DNA of 64,000 bases from Clostridia bacterium (GCA_017938695.1 JAGBBA010000025.1:1-64000); one strand, 5' to 3'; positions 25,744 to 35,210 are shown, counted from the stretch's first letter. Translations and numbers: made by a program. The notes: generated by a model from the letters alone, not told the origin.

Positions 25744-26630
25744 CGATCAAGAACCGTTCCAAGCTCTGTCTGATGATCTCCGCGGCCATCATGGTGGTGG
25801 CCATCGTGCTGTCCGTGTGCGGCATGGGCATCAACCTGGGTATCGACTTTGCCGGCGGCCTGGCCATGCAGTACAACCTGGGCGGCCAGTTCCAGGAGAG
25901 TGACGTGGCCGACGTGCTCAAGGCCATGAACGTGGGCGACTTCACCGTTACCACCCAGGGTGCCAACAAGGACGAAGTCAACGTTCGCATCAAGTCTGTG
26001 GGCGAGGACGACGTGCAGGCTGTGCAGGCCGCCTTTGAAGAAGGCCTGAAGGCCACCTATCCCAACCTGTCCCAGGCTGGCGACGTGAACTATGTGGGCC
26101 CCGTGGCCGGTGCCACCCTGCTGAGCAACGCCTTCTGGTCTGTGCTGATTGCCAGCGCGCTGATGCTGGTGTACATCGCCATCCGCTTTGACTTCAACTC
26201 CGGCGTGGCGGCTGTGTTCGGCCTGCTCCACGACGTGCTGATGATGCTGGCCTTCATGGTGCTGCTGCGCGGCATTATCCAGATGAACTCTTCCTTCATC
26301 GCCGCCATGCTGACCATCGTGGGCTACTCCATCAACAACACCATCGTCATCTTCGACCGCATCCGCGAGAATGCCAAGAAGATGCCCACCGAAAACCGCG
26401 ACGAAGTGGTCAACCGCTCCATCAAGGAGTGCCTGGGCCGCACCATCAACACCACCCTCACCACCCTGATTACCATCGTGGCCCTGTACATCCTGGGTGT
26501 GGATGCCATCAAGGAATTCGCCCTGCCCATCATCATCGGCATCCTGTCTGGTGTGTACTCCGCCAACATGATCAACGGCTACATCTGGGCCGCGCTGGAA
26601 AACGCCAAGCGCAAGTCCAAGAAGGCGTAA
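25740..26630 (+). CDS. secF: Protein translocase subunit SecF
   Basis: This 296-residue protein overlaps the secD stop (ATGA). It has one N-terminal helix, the GIDFAGGLAMQY motif, an extracellular domain, and five C-terminal helices with the conserved MLTIVGYSINNTIVIFDRIREN segment. It forms the SecDF export-assisting complex with SecD. Separate secD and secF are usual in Clostridia, while bacilli often have a fused gene. A class I hairpin array begins immediately after the stop, followed by a terminator at 26836. Confidence 0.97.
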   Translation: MTIKNRSKLCLMISAAIMVVAIVLSVCGMGINLGIDFAGGLAMQYNLGGQFQESDVADVLKAMNVGDFTVTTQGANKDEVNVRIKSVGEDDVQAVQAAFEEGLKATYPNLSQAGDVNYVGPVAGATLLSNAFWSVLIASALMLVYIAIRFDFNSGVAAVFGLLHDVLMMLAFMVLLRGIIQMNSSFIAAMLTIVGYSINNTIVIFDRIRENAKKMPTENRDEVVNRSIKECLGRTINTTLTTLITIVALYILGVDAIKEFALPIIIGILSGVYSANMINGYIWAALENAKRKSKKA

Positions 26631-26823
26631 CCAGGGGCTTTGCCCCTGGACCCCACCAGAGAGGGCTCTGCCCTCTCTGGACTCTCCCGCCAAAGGGGCT
26701 TTCAGCCCCTCTGGACTCCCTGACCAAAGGGCCGTTCGGCCCTCTGGACTCCTGTTCGGGGTGATTGGGAGGGACGCCATGTGTGCTGGGGTCACGGTGC
26801 ACGTTGGGTGCACCGCGACGCGG
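26631..26823 (+). repeat. Class I hairpin-array repeat, copy C
   Basis: Four hairpins follow the secF stop: CCAGGGGCTTTGCCCCTGG, CCAGAGAGGGC/GCCCTCTCTGG, AAAGGGGCTTTCAGCCCCT and AAAGGGCCGTTCGGCCCT. They are linked by ACCCC, ACTCTCCC and ACTCCC. The terminal module GGGGTCACGGTGCAC...GTGCACCGCGACGC (about 26789-26822) shows covarying bases compared with other copies (GCGC replaced by GTGCAC on both arms). Confidence 0.85.
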
Positions 26824-26835
26824 ATGAGTTACTTG

Positions 26836-26868
26836 GAGGCGGCCGGGGGACGGTCGCCTCTTTCTAAT
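26836..26868 (+). terminator. Terminator downstream of secDF
   Basis: GAGGCGGCC and GGTCGCCTC arms around GGGGGAC, followed by TTTCTAATTT. A further perfect 9-bp hairpin without T tract lies at 26889-26915, before recJ. Confidence 0.65.
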
Positions 26869-26964
26869 TTGTATGGTGCCGAAGGTTTCCAAAGGGCGAT
26901 CGGAAAGCCCTTTGGCCGCGCCCGCAGGCTCGGAATCCCTATCACGGCGTATGGAGTGAAGTGC

Positions 26965-29295
26965 ATGCTGCAATTCATCAGGCGCGGCGCGGACCGCGAG
27001 GCTGCTCCCATTGGCGACTTGCCCCTGTGGCTGTCGTCCATTTTGCGTACCCGCGGCATCGACACGCAGGAGAAGGCGCAGCGGTTTCTGCATCCGGAGC
27101 TGGCGCACCTGCATGATCCTATGCTGATGCAGGGCATGGACAAGGCGGTGCGGATCATCCGCGAGGCCATTGCGGCAGGCGAGAAAATGCTGGTCTACGG
27201 CGATTATGACGTGGACGGTGTGTGTGCGACCTCCATCCTGGTGGAAACGCTGGGGGAGATGGGCGCGCAGGTGGATTTCCGCATTCCAAGCCGCCATGGT
27301 GAAGGCTACGGGTTGAATGTGGAGGCGGTCAGGGAGATCGCGAAGGAGCACAAGCTGCTGATCACCGTGGACTGCGGCGTGACCAACCATGAGGAAGTCA
27401 AGCTGGCGCAGATGCTGGGCATGACGGTGATCGTCACCGACCACCATCAGCTGGCGGACACGCCTTCCCCGGCGGATGTGGTGCTGAACCCCCTGCTGGG
27501 GGATTATCCCTTCCGCCGTCTGTGCGGCGCGGGCGTGGCGTTGAAGCTCACCCAGGCGTTGCAGGGCATGGAGGGTGTGTGCAAGCGCATTGAGCTGGCG
27601 GCCATGGCCACCGTGGCGGACATTGTGCCGTTGATCGACGAGAACCGCGTCATTGTCCGGGAAGGTTTGCAGCGCATGGCGGACAGCGACCGCCCGGGCA
27701 TCAAGGCCCTGCTGATGGTCGCCGGGGTCAATCCGCCGGTGAGCGCGGGGCAGGTGGGCTTCCGGCTGGCACCGCGCATCAACGCAGGCGGCCGCCTGGA
27801 GGATGCCGCCCAGGGCGTGACGCTGCTCACCACCCGGGACGAAATGCTGGCCGAGCGAATCGCCTCCCACCTGAAGGACGCCAACAGCCAGCGGCAGGCC
27901 ATTGAAACCGACATCACCCAGAAGGCCATGCAGGAGATCGCCGAGAAGGTAGACTTCCTGCACGACCGGGTGATCATCGTGATGGGGGATGAATGGAACC
28001 ATGGTGTGATCGGCCTGGCAGCCGGGCGCATCTGCGAGAAGTATCATTTCCCCACCATTGTGCTGAGCCGGCAGGGGGATATGGCGGTGGGCAGCTGCCG
28101 CTCGATCCCCGGGGTGAACATCCACGCCATGCTGATGCTGTGCAAGGATCTGTTCATCCGCTTCGGCGGCCACGAGCAGGCGGCGGGCCTCACCATGCAG
28201 GCCGAGCTGGTGCCGGAACTGCGGCGCAGGCTGAACCTGGCCATCAACGAGAATTGCGACCTGCGCTGCTATGTGCCCACCAAGGAATACGACCTGGCAC
28301 TGCCCCTGGCCCAGGTGAACCTGGAGTTCATCGACGCGCTGGCCATGCTGCAGCCCACGGGCTATGGCAACCCTGCGCCGGTGTTCCTCAGCCGGGGCGC
28401 ACAGGTGCAGTTGATGCGCAAGGTGGGCCGGGATCAGCAGCACTTGAAGCTTTCCCTGCTGGATGGGCAGTCCGTGCGCGACGGCATTGCCTTCTCCATG
28501 GGCTACATGGCCGATGAAGGTATGGAAGCCGTGGACGTTTTGTTCTCGCCAGAGCGGAACGAGTTTATGGGCCGCATCACGGCGCAACTGCAGGTGCAGG
28601 CCATGCGCCCGGCGGAGGGCACCGCGCCCCTGCCCAACGATGATGTGCTTTTTCGGGCCGTTTTGCAGGAAATGATCACCCTGGCGGCGAATGTTATCGA
28701 AATCCCCGCGCCGGAGGTGATCACCCCTGCTGCCGCCCGCAAGCTGATGCAGACTGGCCGCGGCGTGCTGCTGATCGCCCACGAAAGAGAGAAGGCTGCC
28801 AGCATTCTGGTGGATGGCGCGGTGGATGCGGCTTTGGGCCAGGTGAAGGACGACCGGGCCTTCAACACGGTGCTGTGCGCGCCGGAATTGGATAAACTCC
28901 GGGATGTGTGGGAGCATATTGTGCTGCTGGACGGCGACGTGCTTCCCGGTGAGGCGGCGGCCATTGCGGCCAGGTGCCCCCGGGCGCAGCTCCACGCCTT
29001 CAAGCCCAATCCCGCCTTCATGACCCAGCTCCGGGAGCTTGCCCTGCCGGACGAGCCCCTGCGGAACCTGTACCGCCGTTTGCGCCTGGGCGGCAACACC
29101 ATGGCCTCCCAGCTGGCGCAGGACTGCGGCCTGACCATCCCCCAGGTATTGGTGGGCCTGACCGCCTTCCGCCAGGTGAAGCTGGCTGATGTATCCCTGG
29201 AACCCTACGCTGTGCGCCTGCTGCCCCCCGTCAAGTGCAGCATGGACGACAGCCCCTTAGTACACTATTTACGAACTCTCGCGGCATCGTATTGA
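26965..29295 (+). CDS. recJ: Single-stranded-DNA-specific exonuclease RecJ
   Basis: This 776-residue protein starts at ATG 26965, with GGAG 8 nt upstream; the in-frame extension to 26761 reads through repeat DNA. RecJ degrades single-stranded DNA 5' to 3' in recombination and mismatch repair. The DHH-domain motifs are present: GDYDVDG (about 79-85), VDCGV, VTDHHQ (about 155-160) and NAGGRLEDA. The DHHA1 domain carries RFGGHEQAAGL, followed by the RecJ OB domain. A C-terminal extension of about 200 residues is longer than in E. coli but usual in Firmicutes. It precedes relA, as in many Clostridia, but the apt gene often found between them is absent. Confidence 0.95.
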   Translation: MLQFIRRGADREAAPIGDLPLWLSSILRTRGIDTQEKAQRFLHPELAHLHDPMLMQGMDKAVRIIREAIAAGEKMLVYGDYDVDGVCATSILVETLGEMGAQVDFRIPSRHGEGYGLNVEAVREIAKEHKLLITVDCGVTNHEEVKLAQMLGMTVIVTDHHQLADTPSPADVVLNPLLGDYPFRRLCGAGVALKLTQALQGMEGVCKRIELAAMATVADIVPLIDENRVIVREGLQRMADSDRPGIKALLMVAGVNPPVSAGQVGFRLAPRINAGGRLEDAAQGVTLLTTRDEMLAERIASHLKDANSQRQAIETDITQKAMQEIAEKVDFLHDRVIIVMGDEWNHGVIGLAAGRICEKYHFPTIVLSRQGDMAVGSCRSIPGVNIHAMLMLCKDLFIRFGGHEQAAGLTMQAELVPELRRRLNLAINENCDLRCYVPTKEYDLALPLAQVNLEFIDALAMLQPTGYGNPAPVFLSRGAQVQLMRKVGRDQQHLKLSLLDGQSVRDGIAFSMGYMADEGMEAVDVLFSPERNEFMGRITAQLQVQAMRPAEGTAPLPNDDVLFRAVLQEMITLAANVIEIPAPEVITPAAARKLMQTGRGVLLIAHEREKAASILVDGAVDAALGQVKDDRAFNTVLCAPELDKLRDVWEHIVLLDGDVLPGEAAAIAARCPRAQLHAFKPNPAFMTQLRELALPDEPLRNLYRRLRLGGNTMASQLAQDCGLTIPQVLVGLTAFRQVKLADVSLEPYAVRLLPPVKCSMDDSPLVHYLRTLAASY

Positions 29296-29344
29296 TGCTG
29301 CTTTGCGCCCTGAACCGGCCAAAGTCGCCGCTTTTTCGGGGAGA

Positions 29345-29390
29345 GCGCGAGAGGGCGCTTTTTTGCTAAAAAAGCGTCCCTCTCGCACGC
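29345..29390. other. Long imperfect stem-loop between recJ and relA
   Basis: GCGAGAGGGCGCTTTTTT and AAAAAAGCGTCCCTCTCGC are nearly complementary across a four-base loop. The U-rich side could terminate recJ transcription in part, and the structure lies just before the relA ribosome binding site (29412-29418). Confidence 0.6.
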
Positions 29391-29424
29391 TACACATCCC
29401 ACAACGTTCGGAAGGAGGATGCAG

Positions 29425-31623
29425 ATGAGCTATACGGCTTATGAGGCAATGCCGCTTTATCAGATGATCGGCCGGGTGCAGAAGTATGTGCCGGGCGACG
29501 GGTACAAGCTGGTGGAGAAGGCGTACCAGTTTGCGGAGAAGGCCCATGCGGGGCAGAAGCGCAAAAGCGGCGAGCCCTATTTTATCCATCCCTGCTTTGT
29601 GGCCAGCATCCTGACCGAATTGATGATCGATCCGCCCACCATTGCGGCAGGCCTTTTGCACGACACGGTGGAGGACTGCGAGGACATCACCCTGGACACC
29701 ATCCGCCAGGAGTTTGGCGACGAGGTGGCCCAGATGGTGGACGGCGTGACCAAGTTGGATAAGCTGGACTTCGCCGACAAGGAGGAGGCCCAGGCTGAAT
29801 CCCTGCGCAAGATGATCCTGGCCATGTCGAAGGATATCCGCGTGGTGCTGATCAAGCTGGCCGACCGCCTGCACAACATGCGAACCCTGAAGCACCAGTC
29901 CGAGGGCCGCCGTGTGGCCATTGCCCGTGAAACGCTGGACATTTATGCCCCGCTGGCACACCGCCTGGGCGTATATGCCATCAAGCAGGAGCTGGAGGAT
30001 CTGTCCCTGCGGTACATCGACCCGGCAGGCTACCAGAACCTGGTGGAAAAGGTGGGCCAGAAGCGGTCCGAACGCCAGCAGAACATCCGCACGGTGATCG
30101 ACGAGCTCTCCGCCAAGCTGGACGAGCAGGGCATCCATTATGATATCGACGGCCGCCCGAAGCATTTTTACTCCATCTACCGCAAGATGGTGTTGCAGAA
30201 CAAGCCCTTTGACCAGATCTACGACCTGATCGCCATCCGCGTGCTGGTGGATACCATCCCGGACTGCTACGCGGTGCTGGGCATTGTGCACACGCTGTGG
30301 AACCAGATCCCCGGCCGGTTCAAGGACTATATCTCCGTGCCCAAGGCCAACATGTACCAGTCCCTGCACACCACGGTGGTGGGCGGCAGAAAGATGCCCA
30401 TCCCCTTCGAGGTGCAGATCCGCACCTGGGAAATGCACCGGGTGGCGGAATACGGCATCGCGGCCCACTGGCGGTACAAGGAGGGCGGCAAGGAAGGCGC
30501 GCTGGACAGCAAGCTGACCTGGGTGCGGCAAATCCTGGACTGGCAGAACGAAACCCGCGACAGCAAGGAGTTTGTCGATACCCTCAAAACCGACCTTTTC
30601 TCCGAGGAAGTGTTCCTCTTTACCCCCAAGGGCGACGTGATCTCCATGCCCAAGGGTGCCACGCCCCTGGACTTCGCCTACCGCATCCATTCCGCTGTGG
30701 GCAACAAGTGCGTGGGCGCGAAGATCAACGGCAAGATCGTGCCCCTGGATACGCCCCTTTCCACCGGCGACCGGGTGGAGATCATGACCTCTGCATCCTG
30801 CAAAGGCCCCAGCACCGACTGGCTGCGCATCTGCAAAACCCCCCAGGCCAAGGCGAAGATCCGCCAGTTCCTGAAGAAGGAAATGAAGGCGGAGAACATC
30901 GAGCTGGGCCGCAACATGGTGGAAAAAGAGTGCAAGCGGCGCGGCGTGAACGTGAGCGACCTGCTCAAGCCCGATTATTACGAGGGCATGCTGCAGAAGT
31001 ATGGCTTTACCGAGCTGGATGACATTTTTGGCTCGGTGGGCTACGGCGGCATGGCGGCGGTGTATGTGGTTTCCCGCCTGATCGAGGAGCAGAAGGCCCG
31101 CGAGCCTGCCCCTGCCCCCAAACTGGAAGACCTGCCCGAACAGGTGGAGCAGCGTGTGGAGCAGCGGCGCGCCAACCATGGCATCATCATGATCGGCAAC
31201 GAGGATATGGATATCCCCGTGCGCTTTGCCAAGTGCTGCTCTCCCGTGCCCGGCGACGAGATCGTGGGCTATATCACAAGAGGCCGCGGCGTGACCATCC
31301 ACAAGGCGGAGTGCGTTAACGCCATCAACGGCGAGGAAGAGCGCAAGGTGGAGGTGGACTGGGCCGACAACAATGTGGGCTCCTTCTATGCCTCCATCAA
31401 GGTGGTGGCCTACGACCATGTGAGCCTGCTGGGCGAATTGGCCACCTATATCGGCGAAATGAACGTGCCCATCAAGGCGATCTCCGCCTCGGTGGACGAA
31501 AAGACCCAAACCTCGGCCATCCGCCTGACGCTGGAGGTTCGCTCCAGGGAGCAGATGGACAAGGTGATCAAACAGCTGCGGAAGAAGTCCGACGTGATCG
31601 ACGTCTACCGCGTACAGGGGTGA
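29425..31623 (+). CDS. relA: Bifunctional (p)ppGpp synthetase/hydrolase, RelA/SpoT family
   Basis: This 732-residue protein starts at ATG 29425, six bases after AAGGAGG; ATG 29419 abuts that site. It makes and degrades the stringent-response alarmone (p)ppGpp. Domains in order: HD hydrolase (about 40-190, with HDTVED and [13 protein letters not shown]), synthetase (about 235-350, with [12 protein letters not shown] and YQSLHTTV), TGS (about 395-455), helical and zinc-finger region with [10 protein letters not shown], and ACT (about 655-732). Intact HD residues and synthetase motifs indicate a bifunctional Rel enzyme. It is followed after 4 nt by dtd in a tight operon. Confidence 0.97.
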   Translation: MSYTAYEAMPLYQMIGRVQKYVPGDGYKLVEKAYQFAEKAHAGQKRKSGEPYFIHPCFVASILTELMIDPPTIAAGLLHDTVEDCEDITLDTIRQEFGDEVAQMVDGVTKLDKLDFADKEEAQAESLRKMILAMSKDIRVVLIKLADRLHNMRTLKHQSEGRRVAIARETLDIYAPLAHRLGVYAIKQELEDLSLRYIDPAGYQNLVEKVGQKRSERQQNIRTVIDELSAKLDEQGIHYDIDGRPKHFYSIYRKMVLQNKPFDQIYDLIAIRVLVDTIPDCYAVLGIVHTLWNQIPGRFKDYISVPKANMYQSLHTTVVGGRKMPIPFEVQIRTWEMHRVAEYGIAAHWRYKEGGKEGALDSKLTWVRQILDWQNETRDSKEFVDTLKTDLFSEEVFLFTPKGDVISMPKGATPLDFAYRIHSAVGNKCVGAKINGKIVPLDTPLSTGDRVEIMTSASCKGPSTDWLRICKTPQAKAKIRQFLKKEMKAENIELGRNMVEKECKRRGVNVSDLLKPDYYEGMLQKYGFTELDDIFGSVGYGGMAAVYVVSRLIEEQKAREPAPAPKLEDLPEQVEQRVEQRRANHGIIMIGNEDMDIPVRFAKCCSPVPGDEIVGYITRGRGVTIHKAECVNAINGEEERKVEVDWADNNVGSFYASIKVVAYDHVSLLGELATYIGEMNVPIKAISASVDEKTQTSAIRLTLEVRSREQMDKVIKQLRKKSDVIDVYRVQG

Positions 31624-31627
31624 TACC

Positions 31628-32077
31628 ATGCGCTGCGTGATCCAGCGTGTAACGGAGGCCTGGGTGACCTCCGAAGGGGAGGAAACCGGCCGCATCGGCC
31701 CGGGCTTTATGGTGCTGATCGGCGTATCCCAGGAAGATACGGAGAAGGACCTGAAATACATGGCCGAAAAGGTGCCGAACCTGCGCATCTTCGAGGATGA
31801 AGAGGGCAAGATGAACCGCTCCCTGAAGGATGTGGGCGGCGCGATCCTGGCGGTGAGCCAATTCACCCTCTACGGCGATGCACGCGGCGGGCGCAGGCCC
31901 AGCTTCTCCACCGCCGCCAGGCCCGATGAGGCCAACGCCCTCTACGAAAAGCTGGTGGAAGCCTGGCGCGCCCAGGGCATCCGGGTGGAAACGGGCCGCT
32001 TCCGCACAGAGATGCAGGTGACACTGACCAACGACGGCCCGGTGACCCTGTTGATGGACTCCACCAAGCTGTTTTAA
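31628..32077 (+). CDS. dtd: D-aminoacyl-tRNA deacylase
   Basis: This 149-residue protein has the family's normal length and both active-site signatures: the SQFTLYG motif (about 78-84) and NDGPVT (about 137-142), which carries the Gly-cisPro pair's partner. The N-terminus [13 protein letters not shown] is typical. Dtd hydrolyses D-amino acids mischarged on tRNA and also glycyl-tRNA(Ala). The gap to relA is four bases and the relA 3' end supplies the ribosome binding site (GGGGTGA), so translation is coupled. The relA-dtd pair is conserved across Firmicutes. Confidence 0.97.
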   Translation: MRCVIQRVTEAWVTSEGEETGRIGPGFMVLIGVSQEDTEKDLKYMAEKVPNLRIFEDEEGKMNRSLKDVGGAILAVSQFTLYGDARGGRRPSFSTAARPDEANALYEKLVEAWRAQGIRVETGRFRTEMQVTLTNDGPVTLLMDSTKLF

Positions 32078-32088
32078 CGGAGGCGACC

Positions 32089-32655
32089 ATGCTGAACATC
32101 ACTTGCCGCACGGTGGGCCTGCTGGGCACCTGCTGCTATATCCTGTGGCAGGATGGCCGGGAGGACTGCATCGTTATCGACCCCGGCGCGGACGCGGATT
32201 CCATCCGCAAGGCCTGCGGCGGCCGGAGCATTGCCGCCATCCTGCTGACCCACGGCCACTTCGACCACATGGCCGCTGTGGAAAGCCTGATGGAAGAAAG
32301 CACCGCTCTGGTGATCCACAAGGCTGACGCCGCCATGCTGGGCGACCCGGAAACCAACGTGAGCTGGATGATCGGCTGCCGGGTGATCTGCCCTGCGGCG
32401 ACCCATCTGGTGGATGAAGGCGACACGGTGGATTACGCCGGGATCGCCCTCAAGGTGCTGCACACCCCCGGCCATACACCGGGCAGCGTGTGCTACGAGG
32501 CGGGGGAGCATCTTTTCACCGGCGATACCCTCTTTGACCACGGCTACGGCCGTACCGACCTGCCCGGCGGCGACGGAGCCGCCATGATGGCCTCGTTGAA
32601 CCGGGTGATGCCCATGATGCAGGATCATCAAATTTATGCAGGCCACGGGAGTTGA
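32089..32655 (+). CDS. Metallo-beta-lactamase-fold hydrolase (glyoxalase II-like), short C-terminus
   Basis: This 188-residue protein starts at ATG 32089 after CGGAGGCG. The zinc-binding motifs THGHFDH (about 55-61), HTPGHT (about 125-130), GDTLF and the final GHG histidine are present, so the metal site is complete. It belongs to the small cytoplasmic MBL hydrolases that split thioesters such as S-lactoylglutathione or bacillithiol analogues. Unlike most relatives, the frame stops one residue after GHG, losing the usual tail of about 15-20 residues. The hemZ gene begins 2 nt later. The gene is part of the relA-dtd-MBL-hemZ operon. Confidence 0.92.
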   Translation: MLNITCRTVGLLGTCCYILWQDGREDCIVIDPGADADSIRKACGGRSIAAILLTHGHFDHMAAVESLMEESTALVIHKADAAMLGDPETNVSWMIGCRVICPAATHLVDEGDTVDYAGIALKVLHTPGHTPGSVCYEAGEHLFTGDTLFDHGYGRTDLPGGDGAAMMASLNRVMPMMQDHQIYAGHGS

Positions 32656-32657
32656 AC

Positions 32658-34082
32658 ATGAATCAGTATCTCGACACCCTACAGCCGGAGCTGATGAACG
32701 TCACCCGGCTGTTTCGCATTCCTGACCAGTGCTGGGAGCAGCCCCGCTTCACCTGGGAGGCCTGGGAGGCCGGCGGGCAGTACCACTGCCGCATGACGGA
32801 CGGAGATCAATATGCCGAAGGTGCGGTGGCTATTCCCGACGACGGGGATGAACGCATCCGGGAGCTGCACCGCAAGCGTGCGGCCCGGCGGCTGTGCAAG
32901 CAGACCATGTACGACCTGTGCCGCAAGGTGACAGGGGATCATCCGGCCTGGGGCAGCCTGACGGGCATCCGTCCCACCCACCTGATGTACGAAGCCCTGG
33001 CCCAGGGCATGGATATGGACGAAGCCGCTACGCACCTGATCCGCACCTTCGACGTGACAGAGGAAAAGGCACGTCTTTTGCAGGATATCGTCCGGGTGCA
33101 GAGCCAGCTGCCGCCCCCGGAGGACGGCTGGATGGACGTGTACATCGGTATTCCCTTCTGCACCACGCGCTGCACCTATTGCTCCTTTTCCAGTGGCGAA
33201 CTGGGCAAGGGCAAGCTGGTGGAGCCCTATCTGGATGCGCTCTTCCGTGAAATGGAGGCCGGGGCGCAGCTCTTGCAGGACGCAGGCAAAAAGCTCCGGG
33301 CGGTGTATGTGGGCGGCGGTACGCCCACCTCGCTGAACGAGGACCAGCTGGCCCGCCTGCTGGAACGCATGATGGCCCTTTACCCCAACGCCATGGAGTA
33401 CACCGTGGAGGCAGGCCGCCCGGACACCATCACCCCCGGCAAGCTGGCCGCCATCCGTGATGCCGGGGTGGGGCGCATCAGCATCAATCCCCAGACCATG
33501 AACGACAAGACCCTGCAGGTCATTGGCCGCGCCCACACCGCTCAGCAGGTGGAGGACGCCTACGCCATGGCACGGGAGGCGGGCATACGCCACATCAACA
33601 TGGATGTGATTGCCGGTCTGCCCGGTGAAAGCCTTAAGGACTTTGCCCATACCATGGAGGCCGCCAAGCGGCTGCACCCGGAAAGTCTTACTGTGCACAC
33701 GCTGGCCATCAAGCGTTCCAGTCGCCTGCACCTGGAAAACGCTCCCCTGCCCGACGGCGACACCGCTGCCGCCATGGTGCGCATGGGCCTGGAAACCGCC
33801 TATGGCATGGGTCTGGAGCCTTATTACCTTTACCGGCAGAAGTACATGGCCGGCAACCAGGAGAACGTGGGCTATGCCCTGCCCGGCCACGCTTGCCAGT
33901 ACAATGTGGACATCATGGAGGAAACCACCCACATCCTGGCCCTGGGTGCCGGGGGCATCTCCAAGCGCGTGTACCCGGAGGAAGGGCACATCGGCCGCGC
34001 GCCCAATGTGAGCAACATTGAGCAGTACATCGCCCGGGTGGACGAGATGATCCAGCGCAAGAGAGAATTGTTTCTGGCTTGA
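32658..34082 (+). CDS. hemZ: Coproporphyrinogen dehydrogenase HemZ (radical SAM)
   Basis: This 474-residue protein starts at ATG 32658; GGGAG lies 8 nt upstream within the end of the preceding gene. The radical-SAM cluster motif CTTRCTYCSF (about 168-177) follows an N-terminal region of about 160 residues with SLTGIRPTHL, typical of HemZ rather than HemN. GGGTPTSL (about 218-225) is the SAM-binding segment. HemZ-family proteins are assigned to anaerobic oxidation of coproporphyrinogen III, but many clostridial members occur without other heme genes, and none are visible here. The operon position after the MBL gene is conserved, although hisS and aspS, which often follow, are missing. Confidence 0.93.
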   Translation: MNQYLDTLQPELMNVTRLFRIPDQCWEQPRFTWEAWEAGGQYHCRMTDGDQYAEGAVAIPDDGDERIRELHRKRAARRLCKQTMYDLCRKVTGDHPAWGSLTGIRPTHLMYEALAQGMDMDEAATHLIRTFDVTEEKARLLQDIVRVQSQLPPPEDGWMDVYIGIPFCTTRCTYCSFSSGELGKGKLVEPYLDALFREMEAGAQLLQDAGKKLRAVYVGGGTPTSLNEDQLARLLERMMALYPNAMEYTVEAGRPDTITPGKLAAIRDAGVGRISINPQTMNDKTLQVIGRAHTAQQVEDAYAMAREAGIRHINMDVIAGLPGESLKDFAHTMEAAKRLHPESLTVHTLAIKRSSRLHLENAPLPDGDTAAAMVRMGLETAYGMGLEPYYLYRQKYMAGNQENVGYALPGHACQYNVDIMEETTHILALGAGGISKRVYPEEGHIGRAPNVSNIEQYIARVDEMIQRKRELFLA

Positions 34083-34109
34083 AGACATACAATAATACAA
34101 AGCCAAAGC

Positions 34110-34138
34110 TTGCAAAGAATCCCCAATGCTGGTACAAT
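34110..34138 (+). promoter_or_regulatory. Sigma-A promoter of the cyclophilin gene
   Basis: TTGCAA (34110-34115), a 17-nt spacer and TACAAT (34133-34138). Confidence 0.8.
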
Positions 34139-34193
34139 ATAAGGTGATTTCCATTGCGAACGACTGCACAGCAGTTTTGAAAGGAGACTAACC

Positions 34194-34709
34194 ATGGCTA
34201 ATCCTACGTTTGTTATCACCATGGCCGACGGCCGTGAAATGAAAGGCGAGCTCTATCCTGATATCGCGCCCCAGTCCGTGGGCAACTTCATTGCCCTGGC
34301 CAACAGCGGCTTCTACGACGGGCTGATCTTCCACCGCGTGATCCCCGGCTTCATGATCCAGGGCGGCGATCCCAAGGGCACCGGCATCGGCGGCCCCGGC
34401 TACCGCATCAAGGGCGAGTTCGCCATGAACGGCGTGCCTAACCCCCTCAAGCACACCTACGGCGTTCTGAGCATGGCCCGCTCCATGATGCCCGACTCCG
34501 CCGGTAGCCAGTTCTTCATCATGACCAGCGACAGCCCCCACCTGGACGGCCAGTACGCCGCCTTCGGCAAGGTGCTGGAGGGTATGGACGTGGCCGATGC
34601 CATCGTGAGCGTGAAGCGCGACCGCATGGATAAGCCCCTGGAGCCCCAGCAGATGAAGTCCATCCGTGTGGAGACCAACGGTGAGACATATCCCTTCGAT
34701 CAGATGTAA
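34194..34709 (+). CDS. Peptidyl-prolyl cis-trans isomerase, cyclophilin type
   Basis: This 171-residue protein starts at ATG 34194 after AAAGGAGA. Conserved cyclophilin residues are visible: [14 protein letters not shown] (Arg of the active site), [17 protein letters not shown] and [12 protein letters not shown]. There is no signal peptide, so it is cytoplasmic, like PpiB. It speeds proline isomerisation during folding. It is monocistronic, with a near-consensus promoter and its own terminator. The glycine-rich [15 protein letters not shown] loop is typical of Firmicutes members. Confidence 0.95.
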   Translation: MANPTFVITMADGREMKGELYPDIAPQSVGNFIALANSGFYDGLIFHRVIPGFMIQGGDPKGTGIGGPGYRIKGEFAMNGVPNPLKHTYGVLSMARSMMPDSAGSQFFIMTSDSPHLDGQYAAFGKVLEGMDVADAIVSVKRDRMDKPLEPQQMKSIRVETNGETYPFDQM

Positions 34710-34716
34710 TCCAATA

Positions 34717-34761
34717 GGCGCGGGCATGGCGGATAACGCCGCCTGCGCTTTTATTCTTTTT
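34717..34761 (+). terminator. Terminator of the cyclophilin gene
   Basis: GGCGCGGGC and GCCTGCGC arms with an inner GGCGGATAACGCC hairpin, followed by a T-rich stretch (TTTTATTCTTTTT). Confidence 0.8.
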
Positions 34762-34777
34762 CGGAGGTGCAGACCCC

Positions 34778-35056
34778 ATGGAAAAGCAGAAAACCACCGT
34801 CCGCGTGGCGGGCCGGGACTACACCCTGGTGTCCTCCGACGCGCCGGAATATATCGCCCGTGTGGCCACCTATGTGGATCGCAAGATCACCGAAGCCTCG
34901 CTGGCGGCCCGCCTGCCAGTAGACAAAGCCGCCGTGCTGGTGTCCCTGAACATCGCCGACGAGTTGATGAAAGCCCACGACGAAAACAGCCGCCTGCGCC
35001 GGGAGATCGCAGCCCTGCGGGCCAAAGGGGACGTTGTCCCCTTTGGAAACCCCTGA
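34778..35056 (+). CDS. zapA: Cell division protein ZapA with repeat-derived C-terminus
   Basis: This 92-residue protein starts at ATG 34778 after CGGAGGTG. ZapA stabilises the FtsZ ring at midcell. The globular N-terminal part (KTTVRVAGRDYTLVSSDAPEYIARVATYVDRKI) and the following helix (KAAVLVSLNIADELMKAHDENSRLRREIAALR) match the family. From about residue 82 onward the sequence (AKGDVVPFGNP) is encoded by the first hairpin of a class I repeat (35022-35046). The original stop codon was therefore lost or displaced, and the helix is capped by repeat-encoded residues. It precedes the U32 peptidase and mutS2 genes, as in many Firmicutes, apart from the DUF3795 insert. Confidence 0.9.
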   Translation: MEKQKTTVRVAGRDYTLVSSDAPEYIARVATYVDRKITEASLAARLPVDKAAVLVSLNIADELMKAHDENSRLRREIAALRAKGDVVPFGNP

Positions 35057-35210
35057 GCAGAGGGCTCTGCCCTCTGCACTCCCGCTTAAGGGCGTTGCCC
35101 TTAAGAATCCCACGAAGGGTCTTCGACCCTTTCGAAACCCGTTCGAGGATGGCGTTTGGTACGCACATAAGCGGGGGTCACGGCGCATAACGGATGCGCC
35201 GCGACGCAGG
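35022..35210 (+). repeat. Class I hairpin-array repeat, copy D (starts inside zapA)
   Basis: Hairpins: CCAAAGGGGAC-GTT-GTCCCCTTTGG (35022-35046, coding for the ZapA tail), CAGAGGGCTCTGCCCTCTG, CTTAAGGGCGTTGCCCTTAAG and CGAAGGGTCTTCGACCCTTTCG. The terminal module spans 35174-35207 and is present as an identical 34-nt inverted copy at 35534-35567. Confidence 0.88.

Noticed and set aside
26761..26964. N-terminal extension of RecJ upstream of 26965
   Set aside because: It would be translated from class I repeat and terminator DNA and has no homology; a good binding site precedes ATG 26965.
26572..28995. Long minus-strand open frame opposite recJ
   Set aside because: Histidine- and glutamine-rich composition typical of the complement of GC-rich coding sequence; recJ on the plus strand has all family motifs.
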